DNA of 64,000 bases from Lepraria neglecta (taxonomy: Eukaryota; Ascomycota; Lecanoromycetes; Lecanorales; Stereocaulaceae): positions 5,394,001 through 5,458,000 of the forward strand of contig CM065647.1 of assembly GCA_033220425.1 (NCBI GenBank), written 5' to 3'. The translations under genes and the position numbers were made by a program. The notes below the pieces were generated by a model. It was not told where the DNA came from. It was given only the letters and a program-made list of their open reading frames with translations, and searched no databases. This document shows, piece after piece, positions 9,757 to 21,803 of the stretch (its first letter is position 1; every line of letters starts with the position of its first letter).

Positions 9757-12462
9757 TTACATATAGTGTTTCAGAGGACGTACATAATCCAAAAGCACAG
9801 CACTCGCTTGCTGCCGTTGATGTTGTTTGATGCCCATCAAGACTAGGCCTTGTAAGAGTGTAGAATATTCACCCACACTTGGTGAGATCACTGGACTCGA
9901 TATGCCTCCGATGATATCATCCGTACGATGGTGCAATGCAGGTATGGCTTGAGACCAACTCGATGCTGCATTGTAGACAACTACCGTCCCAATGACTGCT
10001 TCGTCGTTCCTCCTCCTTGCTCGAATGATTCCAGACCCTGTTTGATCAGCCAAAGCGAGCTGGTAGATTTCCATGATGCCCTGTCTCGAGCTCGTATTGA
10101 TGAGATCGTATATGGACTCTGCATGATCTAGGCCATAGACGAGATCAAACTCAATTTCTGCAGACTTTAGACTACTTACCAGAGGTTCTGAGACACTCCA
10201 GGAAGTCAGATCCGTTAGAAGCATGCTGCAGACGGGCCGTGACTGTGCGGTATCCCAGCCAATTGTTGAGAACCAGTGGCGTAGTCGCTTGCGCTCCAGA
10301 TTGTTGCTGCTTGGTACGCCAAGGAAGACACTAGGTAATCTTGAGCCAAGTTGTAGCCTTTTTATGCCCGGTTTTTGAAGCAATGACTTCATGGCCCTGT
10401 TGTGCAAGGAGTGACCGATCGAAAGCTTGCTTCGCTCGGGATCCACAAAGACGGATCCTAGCGCACCTGTACCCGTAGATGGGAAAAAATAGGTTGCGCA
10501 GAAGCCGTAAAGGGCCTTCGTACTGCTGTTCCGTACGACGAAATGGCATTCTTCAATCGTCCGATGACTCAAAAGGAAGGCATTCCAGGTGCAACCGGCG
10601 AGGATTGAGGTCGAGGTGACAGGAGGTTCCTGCTGCAACTTGCTCGATAACGTGTCAAGCGCATCAGCATCACGAGCTTCATCCCACCCTTCTACAAGCC
10701 ATGGCTGCCTTGACTGGTGCACTTTCTGATTTTGCCGCAGGCTTCCCGGAAGCCCTCCCGAGGGGGCCAGTTCGCCAACCAAGACTTTCACTAGTGCTTG
10801 CAAAGCGGTCTCAGTGTGGTCATAGGTGCAGATGTAGGTTCCGAGGGAAGAGTCCATGGCAAAATCGTATGGAGAGCTTACAGAAACCACTACTAATGGC
10901 TTCTCACGCTTGTCTGCAACTTGTGTCAGCTTGCAAATCATAGCCACATGCTTTGTGAAGCCGTATTGGTAGAGGTTTCTGTTCGCATCGGCAGTTATCA
11001 CAACGACGGCGTTCGCACGGTTGATTAGATTTTCATGCATCGGACGTACCCCATTCGCTGTGTATGACGCGTGTAGAACTCTGCCGTTACGCTGCCGGGC
11101 GAGAGATCTGCCGAATTCCTGGAACACGTTCTCACCACTCATCAGTGAGTCACTTGGAAATGACCCTGGTGTCTCTCCATGGCTAGCCAATGCTTGTGAG
11201 GCTGCAGAAGCTGGCAATGGTTTAAGTAGTGGGGAGAGCAGCAGCACTTCTTCGTCATGATCAAGGATGTTGGACAGTGGCAGCAGCCCGTCTTTGTCAC
11301 GGACGATTGTGATCGAAGAGTTGTATGCTTCCACGGACAATTCAGTATGTGATTCTTGCAGGCTTGACAGTCTTGCCATCCCCGCAGGTGTGAGAGCCTT
11401 ATCCCACGACGTGCAGTTGGCTTTTATTTCCAGCATCCGCCTCAGCGACCGTCGTAACCTTGCTTCCGTTATGACTCCATTCTCGAGACCAAGCTTCAGG
11501 CCGTTGATTGCCTCTTGCTGCCCAGTGTAGGATCGACAGACTAAGACGAGGTCGCAGCCAGCGCTGAAAGCCATGACCGTCCCTCCTCCGACTCCAATAT
11601 TATGGCTCAGAGCCTCCATCTCCAGACACTCAGAAATGACTACTCCGTCGAACCCCAGTTTAATGCGCAGGAGGTTGTCCACAACTTGTTCAGAGAGGCA
11701 TGCATGCATCACATTGACGCCGGCTGAAGACATTGCGCAGCCACCTACCATCATGGCGTCGACACCTTGTCTGATAGCTTGACGGAATGGAACCAAAGCG
11801 CTCAAGCTTAGCTGTTCCAGAGACTCGGTGATGACTGGTACGTCAAGGGAAGAACCAAGGAATTCAAGATTTCCGTAGGATGGGAAATGCTTCCCGCAGG
11901 AGGCTATTCCAGCATCTTTGAAGCCTCTGAGGGATGCTGCTCCATATTTGGATACTTCTGTCGCGTCGTCGCCGGAACTTCGAACTCCTAGCGGCTGGTT
12001 CTTCACATTTGTCAGGACATCGAGGCATGGTCCCATGATCCAGTTGACGCCCACTGAGCAAAGCTCTTCTGCTGTGGCCTTCGCAACCTCATAGGCCATC
12101 TTAGTCGAGCCAGTTGCCGCAACACCCATTGCACTAGGGAACTGCCGGATGCAGCTCTCATCGAACAGGCTATTGACGCCGCCATTCTCTTGGTCGAGGG
12201 CGATGGCTAAGGGCACCGGGTGCCCGGCTTTGTGAGCAATAGTCTGTAAATCTAGGACCAGCTTGGTAGTTTGCTCAGCTGACCGAAGATTCTTGGCCGT
12301 CAGAAGGATGGTCCCGAGGTGGTAGTCCTCAATGAGCTCTTTGATCTGGGGCGTGACTTCAGTGCCATCAAAGCCCATCATGAAAAGTTGGCCACATACG
12401 CGACATATGTCATCCCAGACTGGAGAAGACTCCATGCTGACAGACGTTAGGGAATCAGTCAT
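9757..12462 (-). CDS. GH3 (NagZ-like) glycoside hydrolase fused to a GNAT domain
   Basis: A single 901-codon exon. Residues about 15-370 are a GH3 beta-N-acetylglucosaminidase-like barrel: GTILLTAKNL, ALDQENGGVN (substrate loop), FPSAM, GPCLDV, then GKHFPSYGN (loop that in NagZ carries the catalytic His) and DGVVISECLEMEAL (nucleophile strand). Residues about 375-600 look like the second, non-catalytic GH3 domain. The last 270 residues contain a GNAT acetyltransferase pattern (FVVRN..TKALYGF, then GSVFVDPERSKLSIGHSLHNRAM, an acetyl-CoA loop). No signal peptide is seen, so it is likely cytosolic, perhaps acting on GlcNAc-containing fragments. The bacterial NagZ signature at the nucleophile is SDD; here it reads SEC. 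This may be normal for the fungal GH3-GNAT clade. Confidence 0.85.
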   Translation of the reverse strand: MTDSLTSVSMESSPVWDDICRVCGQLFMMGFDGTEVTPQIKELIEDYHLGTILLTAKNLRSAEQTTKLVLDLQTIAHKAGHPVPLAIALDQENGGVNSLFDESCIRQFPSAMGVAATGSTKMAYEVAKATAEELCSVGVNWIMGPCLDVLTNVKNQPLGVRSSGDDATEVSKYGAASLRGFKDAGIASCGKHFPSYGNLEFLGSSLDVPVITESLEQLSLSALVPFRQAIRQGVDAMMVGGCAMSSAGVNVMHACLSEQVVDNLLRIKLGFDGVVISECLEMEALSHNIGVGGGTVMAFSAGCDLVLVCRSYTGQQEAINGLKLGLENGVITEARLRRSLRRMLEIKANCTSWDKALTPAGMARLSSLQESHTELSVEAYNSSITIVRDKDGLLPLSNILDHDEEVLLLSPLLKPLPASAASQALASHGETPGSFPSDSLMSGENVFQEFGRSLARQRNGRVLHASYTANGVRPMHENLINRANAVVVITADANRNLYQYGFTKHVAMICKLTQVADKREKPLVVVSVSSPYDFAMDSSLGTYICTYDHTETALQALVKVLVGELAPSGGLPGSLRQNQKVHQSRQPWLVEGWDEARDADALDTLSSKLQQEPPVTSTSILAGCTWNAFLLSHRTIEECHFVVRNSSTKALYGFCATYFFPSTGTGALGSVFVDPERSKLSIGHSLHNRAMKSLLQKPGIKRLQLGSRLPSVFLGVPSSNNLERKRLRHWFSTIGWDTAQSRPVCSMLLTDLTSWSVSEPLVSSLKSAEIEFDLVYGLDHAESIYDLINTSSRQGIMEIYQLALADQTGSGIIRARRRNDEAVIGTVVVYNAASSWSQAIPALHHRTDDIIGGISSPVISPSVGEYSTLLQGLVLMGIKQHQRQQASAVLLDYVRPLKHYM

Positions 12463-13404
12463 TATGATTTTCGTTACCCCTCAGATGCCGACGTTCTGGG
12501 TATAGCACACAGAGCTGGTGATAGTCCAAGCATGGTTGATCAACCAATTATTTTCTCTGTGACCGATTTCGGGTCCTCTTGGCCGAACTTCGCTACGAGT
12601 GTTTCGAATTGTGGGCCTTTGCTTGAAATCACAGTCAGCATATTTGGTACTGATGGGGGGCTGTCAGCGGAGCGGACAACGCGAGCATGCATGAGCGGTG
12701 AGTCCACGTACTTTTCCTTCAATGAAGAATGCGATTGGGCTCAAGACTCAAAGCGATTGGACTCAAGGCTCAATGCAAATTCCGCGGGCTTCCTATAATT
12801 GGAATACTCGCTTCAGGAACACGAGCAGGTCTGGGAGGTGTGGCACACCATGTGATGGCCAACGCTTCAAGAATTGTGAGTCAACTTGCATTACTTCTCT
12901 CATGGACTTCCATGTTCCTGCCACGTCGTAGAGGCGTCAAGTCCGGTACACATTCGCATAACTTCAATTGAACTTTGAGACAGAAAAATGCGCTCAGGTC
13001 GTGTTAAAGTCCTATATTTAATATATCAACACTAGTTTAGCCGTATCGCCAAGATTTACTATGAACACACGCCTTCCATTTTAAGGGACTTCACGCTTTT
13101 CGGGGCTTCTGCGTGCCGGTTCTCTCCCACTTTATATCTTCGTTAAATCTTCGCCAAATCTTCGTCTGCTAAGCTCTACTCAATGTTAGTCGGCAGATCC
13201 AGTTAAGACGGCTAAGCATCCGAGCGAGCATCTAAGCAAGCATACTCATTCCCAATTTCGTGAGGACTCAAAATATGAAGGTTCAGCTCCTACCTCATCA
13301 AGCCTTGCGTGTAATGTCTAACCCATTCTCATCATCATTGGGTTTTATTGATTTCGTTGCTTTGCTACTCATCCAACCAAACTTCCCATCATGTTCTTCC
13401 AAGC
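12463..13404. other. intergenic, small direct repeats only
   Basis: This is the 5' region of the GH3-GNAT gene and 3' flank of the tyrosinase relic. AAATCTTCG-like units recur three times near 13137-13165, and an ACTCAA(A/G)GC motif is duplicated near 12745-12770. No gene is recognised. Confidence 0.4.
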
Positions 13405-16136
13405 TCATCCCTGGTACCCAAAGCCTCCTAGCTTCCCCTCAGTGATCTCCTGGTACAAAACAGGATCGCTGTAGACACCCAACTTGTTCCCATCATTCGG
13501 TGTCTCGAAAATCCTCTGCATAACCTTGACTTCCAACCCAGAGTCTTTAATCTGCTGTACCCCATTGATTAGATTCGACTCCGGATCAACAACACGCCAT
13601 GGTAGATGCTCCTTGAGGAATGGCACTACAGACTCGGGCTCCAGATTTGGAATTGTCTTGAGATCTCCAGGACGGATGAGGCCGTCGCTCTTGGAATTGG
13701 CGTCGAGATAGTCGACGAGGGTTGAGGTGATTGGAATGACGTCCTCGTACATGATGTCGGCAGCACGCTGAGCATCACAATTGGCGCACTCAGCTGCTAT
13801 GCTTGATGTGAAAAGACCCGAGAAGCCCACTTTGTTCCCTCTAGTCATGAATGCATTGGACTTTTGGTTATTGACATCACCGATGAAGAAATGGATGCCA
13901 AAGGAACCATCGAAGGCGTGTCTGGAGAGAAGTTGGGTGAGCTGATGAAAACAGGGTAGCCTAAAACATGAAGTAGGCAACTACTGATGCAGTGGGAAAA
14001 TGGAACAATCAAATTCTCGACAATGGAACGGGAAAAAAATCCGGAGACCTACTTTTTGATCTTAACGTGGGCGTTCCATGTTACCATTTTCGTAGGCGTC
14101 GGAGCTTCCACATCTTGCAATGCTTCCTCAGAAAGGCTTTCCTCATTCTCAATTTGTGCAGCCGCGGTTGCGGCGGTGTCTTTGGGGATGCTGACAACTT
14201 CTTCATCTCCACTCAACGCAACGACCTTTTGGACAAGCCTAGCTGCTGGAGATCGACCAGCTACATGAGTGACTTCTATTGCGTCGAAAGTCACCTTGGG
14301 AGCTGCCACCTTTCCGGCATCTTTACCATAGAGTGCCTCGATATTGGAGAGATTGATGGGATACTTCAGGCTTTCGGGAGGATAGGCTCCATCCGTCGGC
14401 CTAATATGATTTGTCGGTCAGGGCTGCAGATGCAGAGAACGGGGATAAACAAAGCATACCAATAGTAATTGCCGCGCACGTATTGCTTAATGATCTGCCT
14501 GCTCCCTTCATTGAGATCATTGCTGCCTGGCATAGCAAATCCTACATTCTTCTAGTCCCTGAGATTATTGGAGTTGTAAAAGTTTTTCGTGTCTTTGAAG
14601 AACGGATAAAGTTCCGAGGCAACGTTGACTTCGCCATCCTTAGCCACCCATGTGTCAGGGTACAAAGCTTGGAACAAAGCAAAGATGCGATCAATGTTGC
14701 TAGTCTCTGGCCAGTGATACTGTCAGTTGTTGATGTTATATCTCTCACCAAGCCAAAATTTGAGATCGAACTGTTGCTGAAATTAGCCAAATATTATATG
14801 AAAATGGACATGGAAAGCGCGTACTTCTGCCACCTGAGGACGAGTCATCTGTCCGGCCCGACCTGTGCCGCCTCCCCAAGAAAATGAATGTCATCATGCC
14901 AAGACTCGACTGAAACCACTGGGCTCCAACCCTTGATGTGGTTACTGAACGACTCCCAAGTCCTGAGACGGTTCCTGTCTTTGTCACTCATCTGCATCTT
15001 CTCGTTGTAAAGGGGATCCTTGGGGTCCAAGTAATTTCCGCTGCCCTCGACATCCGGATTCAATATATGCCATACTTTCGTAGCAAAATTCTGGGCTTGG
15101 GCTTGTATCTTTCCATTCAAGTCTTCAAGGCTAGTCAATCCATCTGAGCGAGGAGAACAAACAGTAAAGATCCTTCCTGTCTCGGGCTAGAAAGCCATCA
15201 GAATAGCGAAATCCAGACAACGTTGACCTCGAGACGCTCACATCTGCGACGGGCTTCACGCCGCTTCTGTTCCAGTTCATCTTCTTCCTGCCCTTGGCAT
15301 TCTCATAGTCCTTTTCAGCTGGAAATGTGAAATGGTGCAACGGATTATCCATTTCAACCAGTTCTTTAGGATTCTTTGGCCTTCTAACGTGGACTTTGGG
15401 TTGAGACAGAATCTTGGGCAATCCCCAGATGCTTGTATCTACTTTGCCGTCCTGCGGCTTAGGTACCTCGTTGCGAGGCATGAAAGGGTCCAAGAAAGGC
15501 AAACGGAATCGCGCTGCAGCGGCTTGGTACTTGGCTCTGCTATCGGCGACCGAAAATTGATCCGCTATTGTGGTTTTGAACAGCTTGCTGGATTATCGCG
15601 ACCTGTCCGCAAAACACAAATCTGTCTGCCCTTTGATACACATCATGACCCAAAGTTACCAACGGGCAGCTCCTGCCGTATGAGCAAAGAGAGTAGGAGA
15701 TACCCCGAATTGATAGACGTAGGCGCGATGCCATGTAGGGAAGACAATTGAGCCATGCCTACAGTAGCTGCCGTCATACAGAGGTCCGTCCTTTTTCCGA
15801 TGTTCTAGCGGTAGCCTGCCCTTGACATTGTTCCAATCCTCTTGAGGAAAATTGTGTATGCCTACGATTATCAGTAACACAAATGAGAAGGCTTTAAATA
15901 CGCGCAATACCCGAGAGATTGTAGAATGTCCATCAATTCACATTGCCCTTATCATCGAGAGTCCCAAGGCCATCATTCTGCATTTGCTCCAACGCCAGTA
16001 GGAACAAGTTTGTCATTCTCGTATCAGCAAGGAATTTGTCAATCTCCACTCTCCAAGACTTGGGTCGGAATGGCACTGGAAATACCACATTGTTCTTCTG
16101 GGCCTCGATGGTCTGAACCTTGATTGTATTGGCCAT
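13405..16136 (-). pseudogene. tyrosinase (type-3 copper polyphenol oxidase), broken
   Basis: From ATG 16136 the minus strand encodes a tyrosinase in pieces: NLFLLALEQMQ, WTFYNLSG-IHNFP (CuA), HGSIVFPTWHRAY (CuA), the RFRLPFLDPFMP linker, SVESWHDDIHFL (CuB), NIDRIFALFQALYPDTW (after CuB) and a C-terminal DGSFGIHFFIGDV domain ending at TGA 13407..13405. Introns with good borders join most exons. Lesions are an in-frame TGA at 15933-15935 just before the CuA helix, a one-base frameshift at about 14875-14880, loss of the normal CuB His-His context (a Tyr-His is read, next to an implausible ~30-nt gap), and an in-frame TAG at 14552-14554 where Trp is expected. Intact members hydroxylate and oxidise phenols to quinones for melanin or toxin chemistry. 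This copy is very probably dead. Confidence 0.8.
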
Positions 16137-18425
16137 TGCGAGTTTGGGTGCTCAAGACGACCACAACGGACTGGTTCGGAAGGAAGTGTCAAGCGGAGAA
16201 GTTGAGAGAAGAACAGTATACTAGGCTAGGGCGATGACAGTTACAGATGCACGATATGCTGGGAGCTTGCCAACGCCAGTTCCGAGGGTGGAACAACTTG
16301 GCAGGAAGTAATAGTTGAGGGGATGCTCGAATATTTGTAGGCGTGCGAACTTGGACCCTAGCCATGGGGAGAACAGCTAGCATATGCGGGAGCACAGTGA
16401 GTCACGGATTCTGTCCCGCAGACGGAGGAGACAGGCTAGTTAGAATCTGCAAGAAAGGCACGCTAAGGAGGACGCAAGGCTATGCGCATGGTCCAAGATA
16501 TTGAGAGTCTAGACTTGTCTGGTACCTCGTGCTATTCGGCTCTTAGTTCGTCCTTTACAGAGAAGCCCCGCCCAGACTACTGCTGTTATTGATGAACAAT
16601 TTCTGCTCCTCGGCCTCGCAAAAACTTTCACACTAGCCTTTCAACTTAACATATGCTGGCAACTGAGTCCGTCGAGGGTACTGGAGCAGGGGCCAGACGA
16701 GAGTGGAGACTGCCAGAGGCTAATCACACTATCTGAGACGGTACCCTGCACATATCGCAAGACCTCTCGGGTCTGAGGTGGCTGGCTCCCATCAATCTGG
16801 ATCTCGGCAAGCAGTGTGGCGAAGACATATCAAGGGTGGAGACGGTAAGGCCCGGACACAGGTATGGCTGGCTCAATGTGAAGAGTCCTATGGTCTTGCT
16901 CAGGTCAAGCTATTCCACTTTTATAGGCCACTGTTGGTTTTAGAGGATCGTTGTGATACCGAAGGATTGCTGAAAAGCAACACACGGCATCAGCGGACCG
17001 GTGAGGCCTCCCACATTAGTCGATGCAAGGCTCTATCACAAAAGCTGCACTGACAAAAGCCACCTAGAACAATTCCACCTAAAGGCAAGTCGAAGGTGTC
17101 TTACGCGTAGGCCTCTTAAAGTCTCAGTGACAGCGCGGGCGTGGCTTAGGACTAGCTGCTCCTTCCGTCTTGGCACATCCTTTTAGGCCTTTACCTTCCC
17201 TTTTCGAGAGCACTAGCTACACGCTATCATTTCGGCAATCGAGACGGACACATTCAAAGCGCGGGCCTCTAGTCTATCCATGACTCCTCTATCCTAGTCA
17301 ATCCACCTAGGAATTGCTGTCGAAGTACTATATAAATAGCCATTGCTGCTCCTACGAATCTACCGCCTTCCTACTGAACCTTTGAATCCACAAGAACGCA
17401 CTCCTCAAGTATGGTATTTTACTCGTTCGACGCGTCCGCCGTCCGTCTATCCTTCCATACCTCGCTTCTCAGCCAGCCCCGATTGGTCTTAGGCTCTGCC
17501 TATTGACCGGTGGCGCTCCGATGGCAGCTGAGATACTTAACGCTAGCCAACCACGCGTTAACAGAACAATGTCTAGAATACCGGATCCCCGAGAGTGGAT
17601 CGTTCTCGCCCCCATAGAAACCCTCGTGGCTTGCTGGTTGCGAGCTGAAACCGACCCAGAGTGTTACGTCTTTGTGTGCGAGGCAGAGAACCATGGGCCA
17701 TGGCTGGCTGACAACCAGGGCCAGATCTGATGCAGTTGGACTTAGGATCGATTTCTTTCTCCGGAGAGCCAATCAAAAGGATGCATTGTCTTGTCACGAA
17801 AGCAAAGATCCAGCACCGTCGATCTTTTGCGGGTCATAATCTCCAATTCGTGTGCGGAGAATTGCTTGTCTTATCACAATCTGCACTATTGAATTATCAC
17901 TCTTCAGCCAGCCTTCGACGCGTGGCTCAGCCAGTCACTGGTCACCGCAGCGGTCCATCCCATCCTTGCCAATGGTGAGCGTTTTCTACCCACAAATATG
18001 GAGGCAAGTGATGAGGAAAAAGCGACCCCGTTACTTGCTGCTCACACACATATGTTGCCTTACAAGGGAGTATCGTGCTTCCTTTCCGTATAATAGATGT
18101 TGGTCAAAAAGATGATGTGTCGTCGGAGCCTTGACTCGGCTAAAGTAGACGGTGTGATGCTAGCGGATCGATGTGAAGCGCCCCGACAGGAACTAACCTG
18201 CGTTAGGTGGACTGATCAACTCCGGAATGGCATAAACCCTGTAGACTGGTGTTTTTTTTTGGCTCGCTTGAAATTGATCGTTCCATAATGGGTACATCCC
18301 TAATTCTAAGTGCGGCGCTCCCCTAGCTCATAAAGGCACTTGTCTCTCACACTTTATGTATGCTTTCCTTATCATCTTAAGTATCAACTCGCTTTGGAGA
18401 AAGTCATTCATCATTCGCGTTCGCT
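16137..18425. other. 2.3-kb intergenic region with a strong TATA box
   Basis: No gene is recognised. A canonical TATATAAATAG lies at about 17330, followed 80 nt later by ATG GTA TTT with only a 31-codon frame. The laccase core promoter is at the right end, with pyrimidine-rich DNA before ATG 18426. Open frames here look random. Confidence 0.4.
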
Positions 18426-20737
18426 ATGACGCTATTAAAGAGGTGGCTGGCTGGACTTGTCCGTGTACTAGATTTCATCACCATCTCACCGTCTAGCGGC
18501 GATCATGCAATGCAGCAGTCCCCATTGCAGCCACCAGTTTTGCAGCCGTCAGTTGTCAACCTGAATGCGGGACCCATTTTCCGACCTCCCAATCCTGAAG
18601 GCGACTTCAAGTGCAATTACACGCGACAAGTCGGCTGGGAATCATGCTATTCCTCCCAGAACAGATCATGCTGGCTCCGAGGACCCGATGGAGAGGAATT
18701 CAACATTCATACAAATTACGAGAACTTCGCTCCCAAAGGCACCCTTCGCAAGTATGAGCTCAACGTCAGTGAGATGGTTCTTGACCCGGATGGGTTCAAG
18801 ATGCTCCATGGCAAGGTATTCAACAACTCATATCCGGGACCATGGATTCAGGCATGTTGGGGCGACGAGATCGAAATCAAAGTTACAAATTACCTCAAGC
18901 ACAATGGTACCACCATCCACTGGCATGGTATTAGGCAGAATGGCACTCTAGACATGGACGGAGTCAATGGTGTCACCCAGTGCCCTATCGCAACAAACGA
19001 TTCCTTCACCTATAAATTCAAAGCCACGCAGTATGGAACTTCTTGGTATCATAGTCACTATTCACTTCAATATGCCGACGGCATGCTGGGTCCTATGACG
19101 ATCTATGGACCATCATCTACTGAATATGATGAAGCCAAGGAGCCTATCTTGATGACGGACTGGAGTCACAGGAGTGCGTTTCAGGACTTCTACTTGGAAA
19201 TGGGAAATGAGAATGGACCTCCTAAGATGACGAGCTCACTTATGAACGGCCGGGGTGAGTTGAGTGACTCTGTCTGATCTTCATCAACTGACGGAATTCC
19301 AGGAAACTACACATGCATCGATAAAGAGAAGAAAGCCGGTAATTGTACAACTGCTCCTGCGAAGTACAGTACATCCTTCCAAAAGGTAAGGATGGGTTCA
19401 CCTCACCGGGCAATCCCGAGACAACTTTCGACTAATCCCAAACGACAGGGTAAGAAATATCTCTTGAGACTCATAAATACGTCTGTGGATTCCACCTGGA
19501 TTTTTTCTATCGACAATCATCTTATGCAAATTGTTGGGGCCGACTTCGTGCCCATCGAACCCTACAAAAAGAATCACCTCTTAGTAGGAATAGGTGAGTT
19601 CGATGTATTGGATTGTGGATAGCATGTTCTGATTGTCGACCAAAGGTCAGCGATATCACGTCATTGTTGAAGCTATTCACCCACTTACCGATGACAACTA
19701 TTGGATCCGTATGCTTGTTGCAGACGGGTGCTCTGGATTCCCAAGAGACAACAATAAAAACCCCATTATACCCGACGATAGGCTTGGCATACTTCGATAT
19801 GACGAGTCTAGCACGGAGGATCCCACCACTCAATCTAACGAGTTTGGCCGTGCCTGCGCGGATGAGCCTTACGAGCATCTTAAACCTGTTCTAAAGTGGA
19901 AAGTTGGCAAACCTTCGAATGAGCGTATGTTTTTCTTCTTGTCTATCTGCTCTCACTCTCACTTCCTTTTCCACAACGTCGCTCTCACTGCACATTAAAC
20001 AAAACACATAGCTGAACATTGCAAATGACAGAAGAGTACAATACTTTCGGTGTTGGGCTTTCCGCTAAGAGCGAAAGGTCGCCTTGGGGCAACGTCTCGA
20101 GATGGGAACTTGGGAAAAAGCCGCTGTGGCTAGATTTCGGTAATCCTACGATACTGAACACCGGTAAAGGCAAGGCATGGGATCAAGACCCCAAACTTGA
20201 AGACCTGGTAGTCATTGCCGAAACGAATGCGGACACACCCGAGGCTTGGATCTACTTGTTAATTACCGCAACCAAATTTCCCTTCAGTGGTACCCCGTCG
20301 CGTTTCAACCCTACCGCACATCCAGTAAGTCTCCTCTCCCCATGTCGCGCCTCATGAGTTGACGAACTCTCCACTCTCAGCTCCATCTCCATGGCCACGA
20401 CTTCGCTATTCTAAAGCAATCGAAGACACCCTACTGGGATGGTCTCGTAGATATGACTTTCGACAATCCGCCACGCCGAGACGTCGCATTACTTCCCAAA
20501 GGCGGTTACCTGATAATCGCTTTCAAAGCTGACAATCCGGGCTCCTGGCTCCTACACTGTCACATTGCCTGGCATGCATCTTCAGGCCTGGCGATGCAGA
20601 TTATGGAGCGTGAGAAGGATATCATGAAAACCATTTCTCCTGAGAGGCAGGGGGAGACAGATCGAGTTTGCAAGAACTGGAATGAGTGGTTGAAGCATCC
20701 GGATACTCACTTTGAACAGGATGATTCGGGGATCTGA
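18426..20737 (+). CDS. laccase (multicopper oxidase)
   Basis: Six exons (18426..19254, 19303..19385, 19449..19593, 19646..19924, 20032..20324, 20381..20737) give 661 residues, and all junctions keep frame. The four copper-binding signatures are present: TIHWHGIRQ (about 163-171), WYHSHYSLQ (207-215), the HPLHLHGHDF stretch (542-551) and LLHCHIAWHASSGL (600-613). The last ends in Leu, the non-coordinating axial residue typical of higher-potential laccases. Many N-x-S/T sites suggest a glycoprotein. The N-terminus (WLAGLVRVLDFI) is only weakly signal-like, so secretion is likely but not shown. The enzyme oxidises phenols with reduction of O2 to water. It lies 2.3 kb from the dead tyrosinase, so two phenol oxidases were once adjacent. 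Length is slightly above the usual 560-620. Confidence 0.9.
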
Positions 20738-21067
20738 GGGAAACTAAGGTGCGAGACTGAATCATCGCTACTACAGTAGCACAGACACTTTGATTTGATA
20801 TGCTCCGTAGACTCAAATCGTAGGTGATATTGTTGTATTACTCTAATATGATATTTTAGTCTTCTCTAGTTCTTTTTACATGTGCGGAGTACTAAGAAGC
20901 AAATAATCTACAGACTGGAGCTGGAATCCCTTGAGATCCACAGATGTAAAGAATTCACAATCCGTGATTAGTGGAATTCCATTACTACTACTTCCTCAGC
21001 ACTGTCAACGATATCTAAAAGCGCCAGCTCAGTCACACCCGAAAATTTCCCAGTCATCAAGACACAC
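20738..21067. other. intergenic between laccase and kinase relic (tail to tail)
   Basis: A 330-bp spacer holding the laccase 3' region. Nothing else is recognised. Confidence 0.4.
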
Positions 21068-21803
21068 TCAAATCTTCCTCAAGCCCGAAAAATCATTCTC
21101 CCTTCTCGAATTCTCATGTTCATACTTTTCGTCATACCAATTATATGTCTCACCCTTCATACCCCTCCCCTCGCCCTCCTTCCAGCACGAATCAAAATCA
21201 TCACCAACATCACATTCTCGATATCAATATCGTTGTGCAAATATCCTCAGCTGTGCAGATGACGGATACCATGTTCAATTCCCTTAAGGGTCTTCTCTTT
21301 GTTAAGAGGGGGAAGGGTCTTCCATCGCTGTCAGAGAGTGAGGTTGTATTTCGTGAACCCAAGACCAACGATACGACCACCCTCAACCACGCAACCGTGA
21401 TACGTCGCAACATTCGGATGCGAATGTTTCATCAGAAACTCGCACAGTTTAGCCTCCTGCAGACTCGGCTATGTCTTGTCAGTCGTGGAGAACGCAATGG
21501 GGGTGGTCGTAGAGCGCGAGTTGCGTCTGCTTTTCGTAAAGAGTACCAGGCAGAGGGTTCGGCGTTTTGGTGAGCTTGTCCTCGTCCAGATAAAGAGGAA
21601 ACCGATGCGCTTTTGGTATGGGTGTAGGGTCGATCTCGAGGTCTGAGACTTTGATGTCGGATTAAGACCAGATTAGGCGTTCTTGGCTGCGTGATTGGTA
21701 TACTTCGTCGCCGTCTGAGAGTTTGATGAGGGTGTAAGACCATTCTTTTTTTTATGTCTGGGCCGGTGGGAAGCCAGGCTTCTAGTTGGGCTATGACTTG
21801 CAT
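21068..21803 (-). pseudogene. fungal protein-kinase-like relic
   Basis: The minus strand from ATG 21803 reads MQVIAQLEAWLPTGPD. After a frameshift in an A-run it reads WSYTLIKLSDGDEVYQS, then DPTPIPKAHRFPLYLDED, then KLCEFLMKHSHPNVATYHGC with VEGGRIVGLGFTKYNLTL. Further frameshifts lead to GIEHGIRHLHS, the catalytic loop HNDIDIENVM, the metal loop DDFDSC and a tail ENDFSGLRKI, ending at TGA 21070..21068. This is the order of a fungal-specific kinase-like family (helix alphaC Glu, hinge, H-x-D catalytic loop with Asn in place of Arg, DFD instead of DFG). At least five frameshifts or stops interrupt it, so it is a clear relic. Substrates of intact members are unknown to me. Confidence 0.7.

Noticed and set aside
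14552-14554. A-to-I editing of TAG to TGG rescuing the tyrosinase
   Set aside because: Trp is expected here, so editing was considered. But the same gene also has a TGA, a frameshift and a damaged CuB site that editing cannot repair.
13405-20737. Secondary-metabolite gene cluster around tyrosinase, laccase and P450
   Set aside because: No polyketide synthase, NRPS, terpene synthase or cluster regulator is present, and the genes are far apart with housekeeping genes between.
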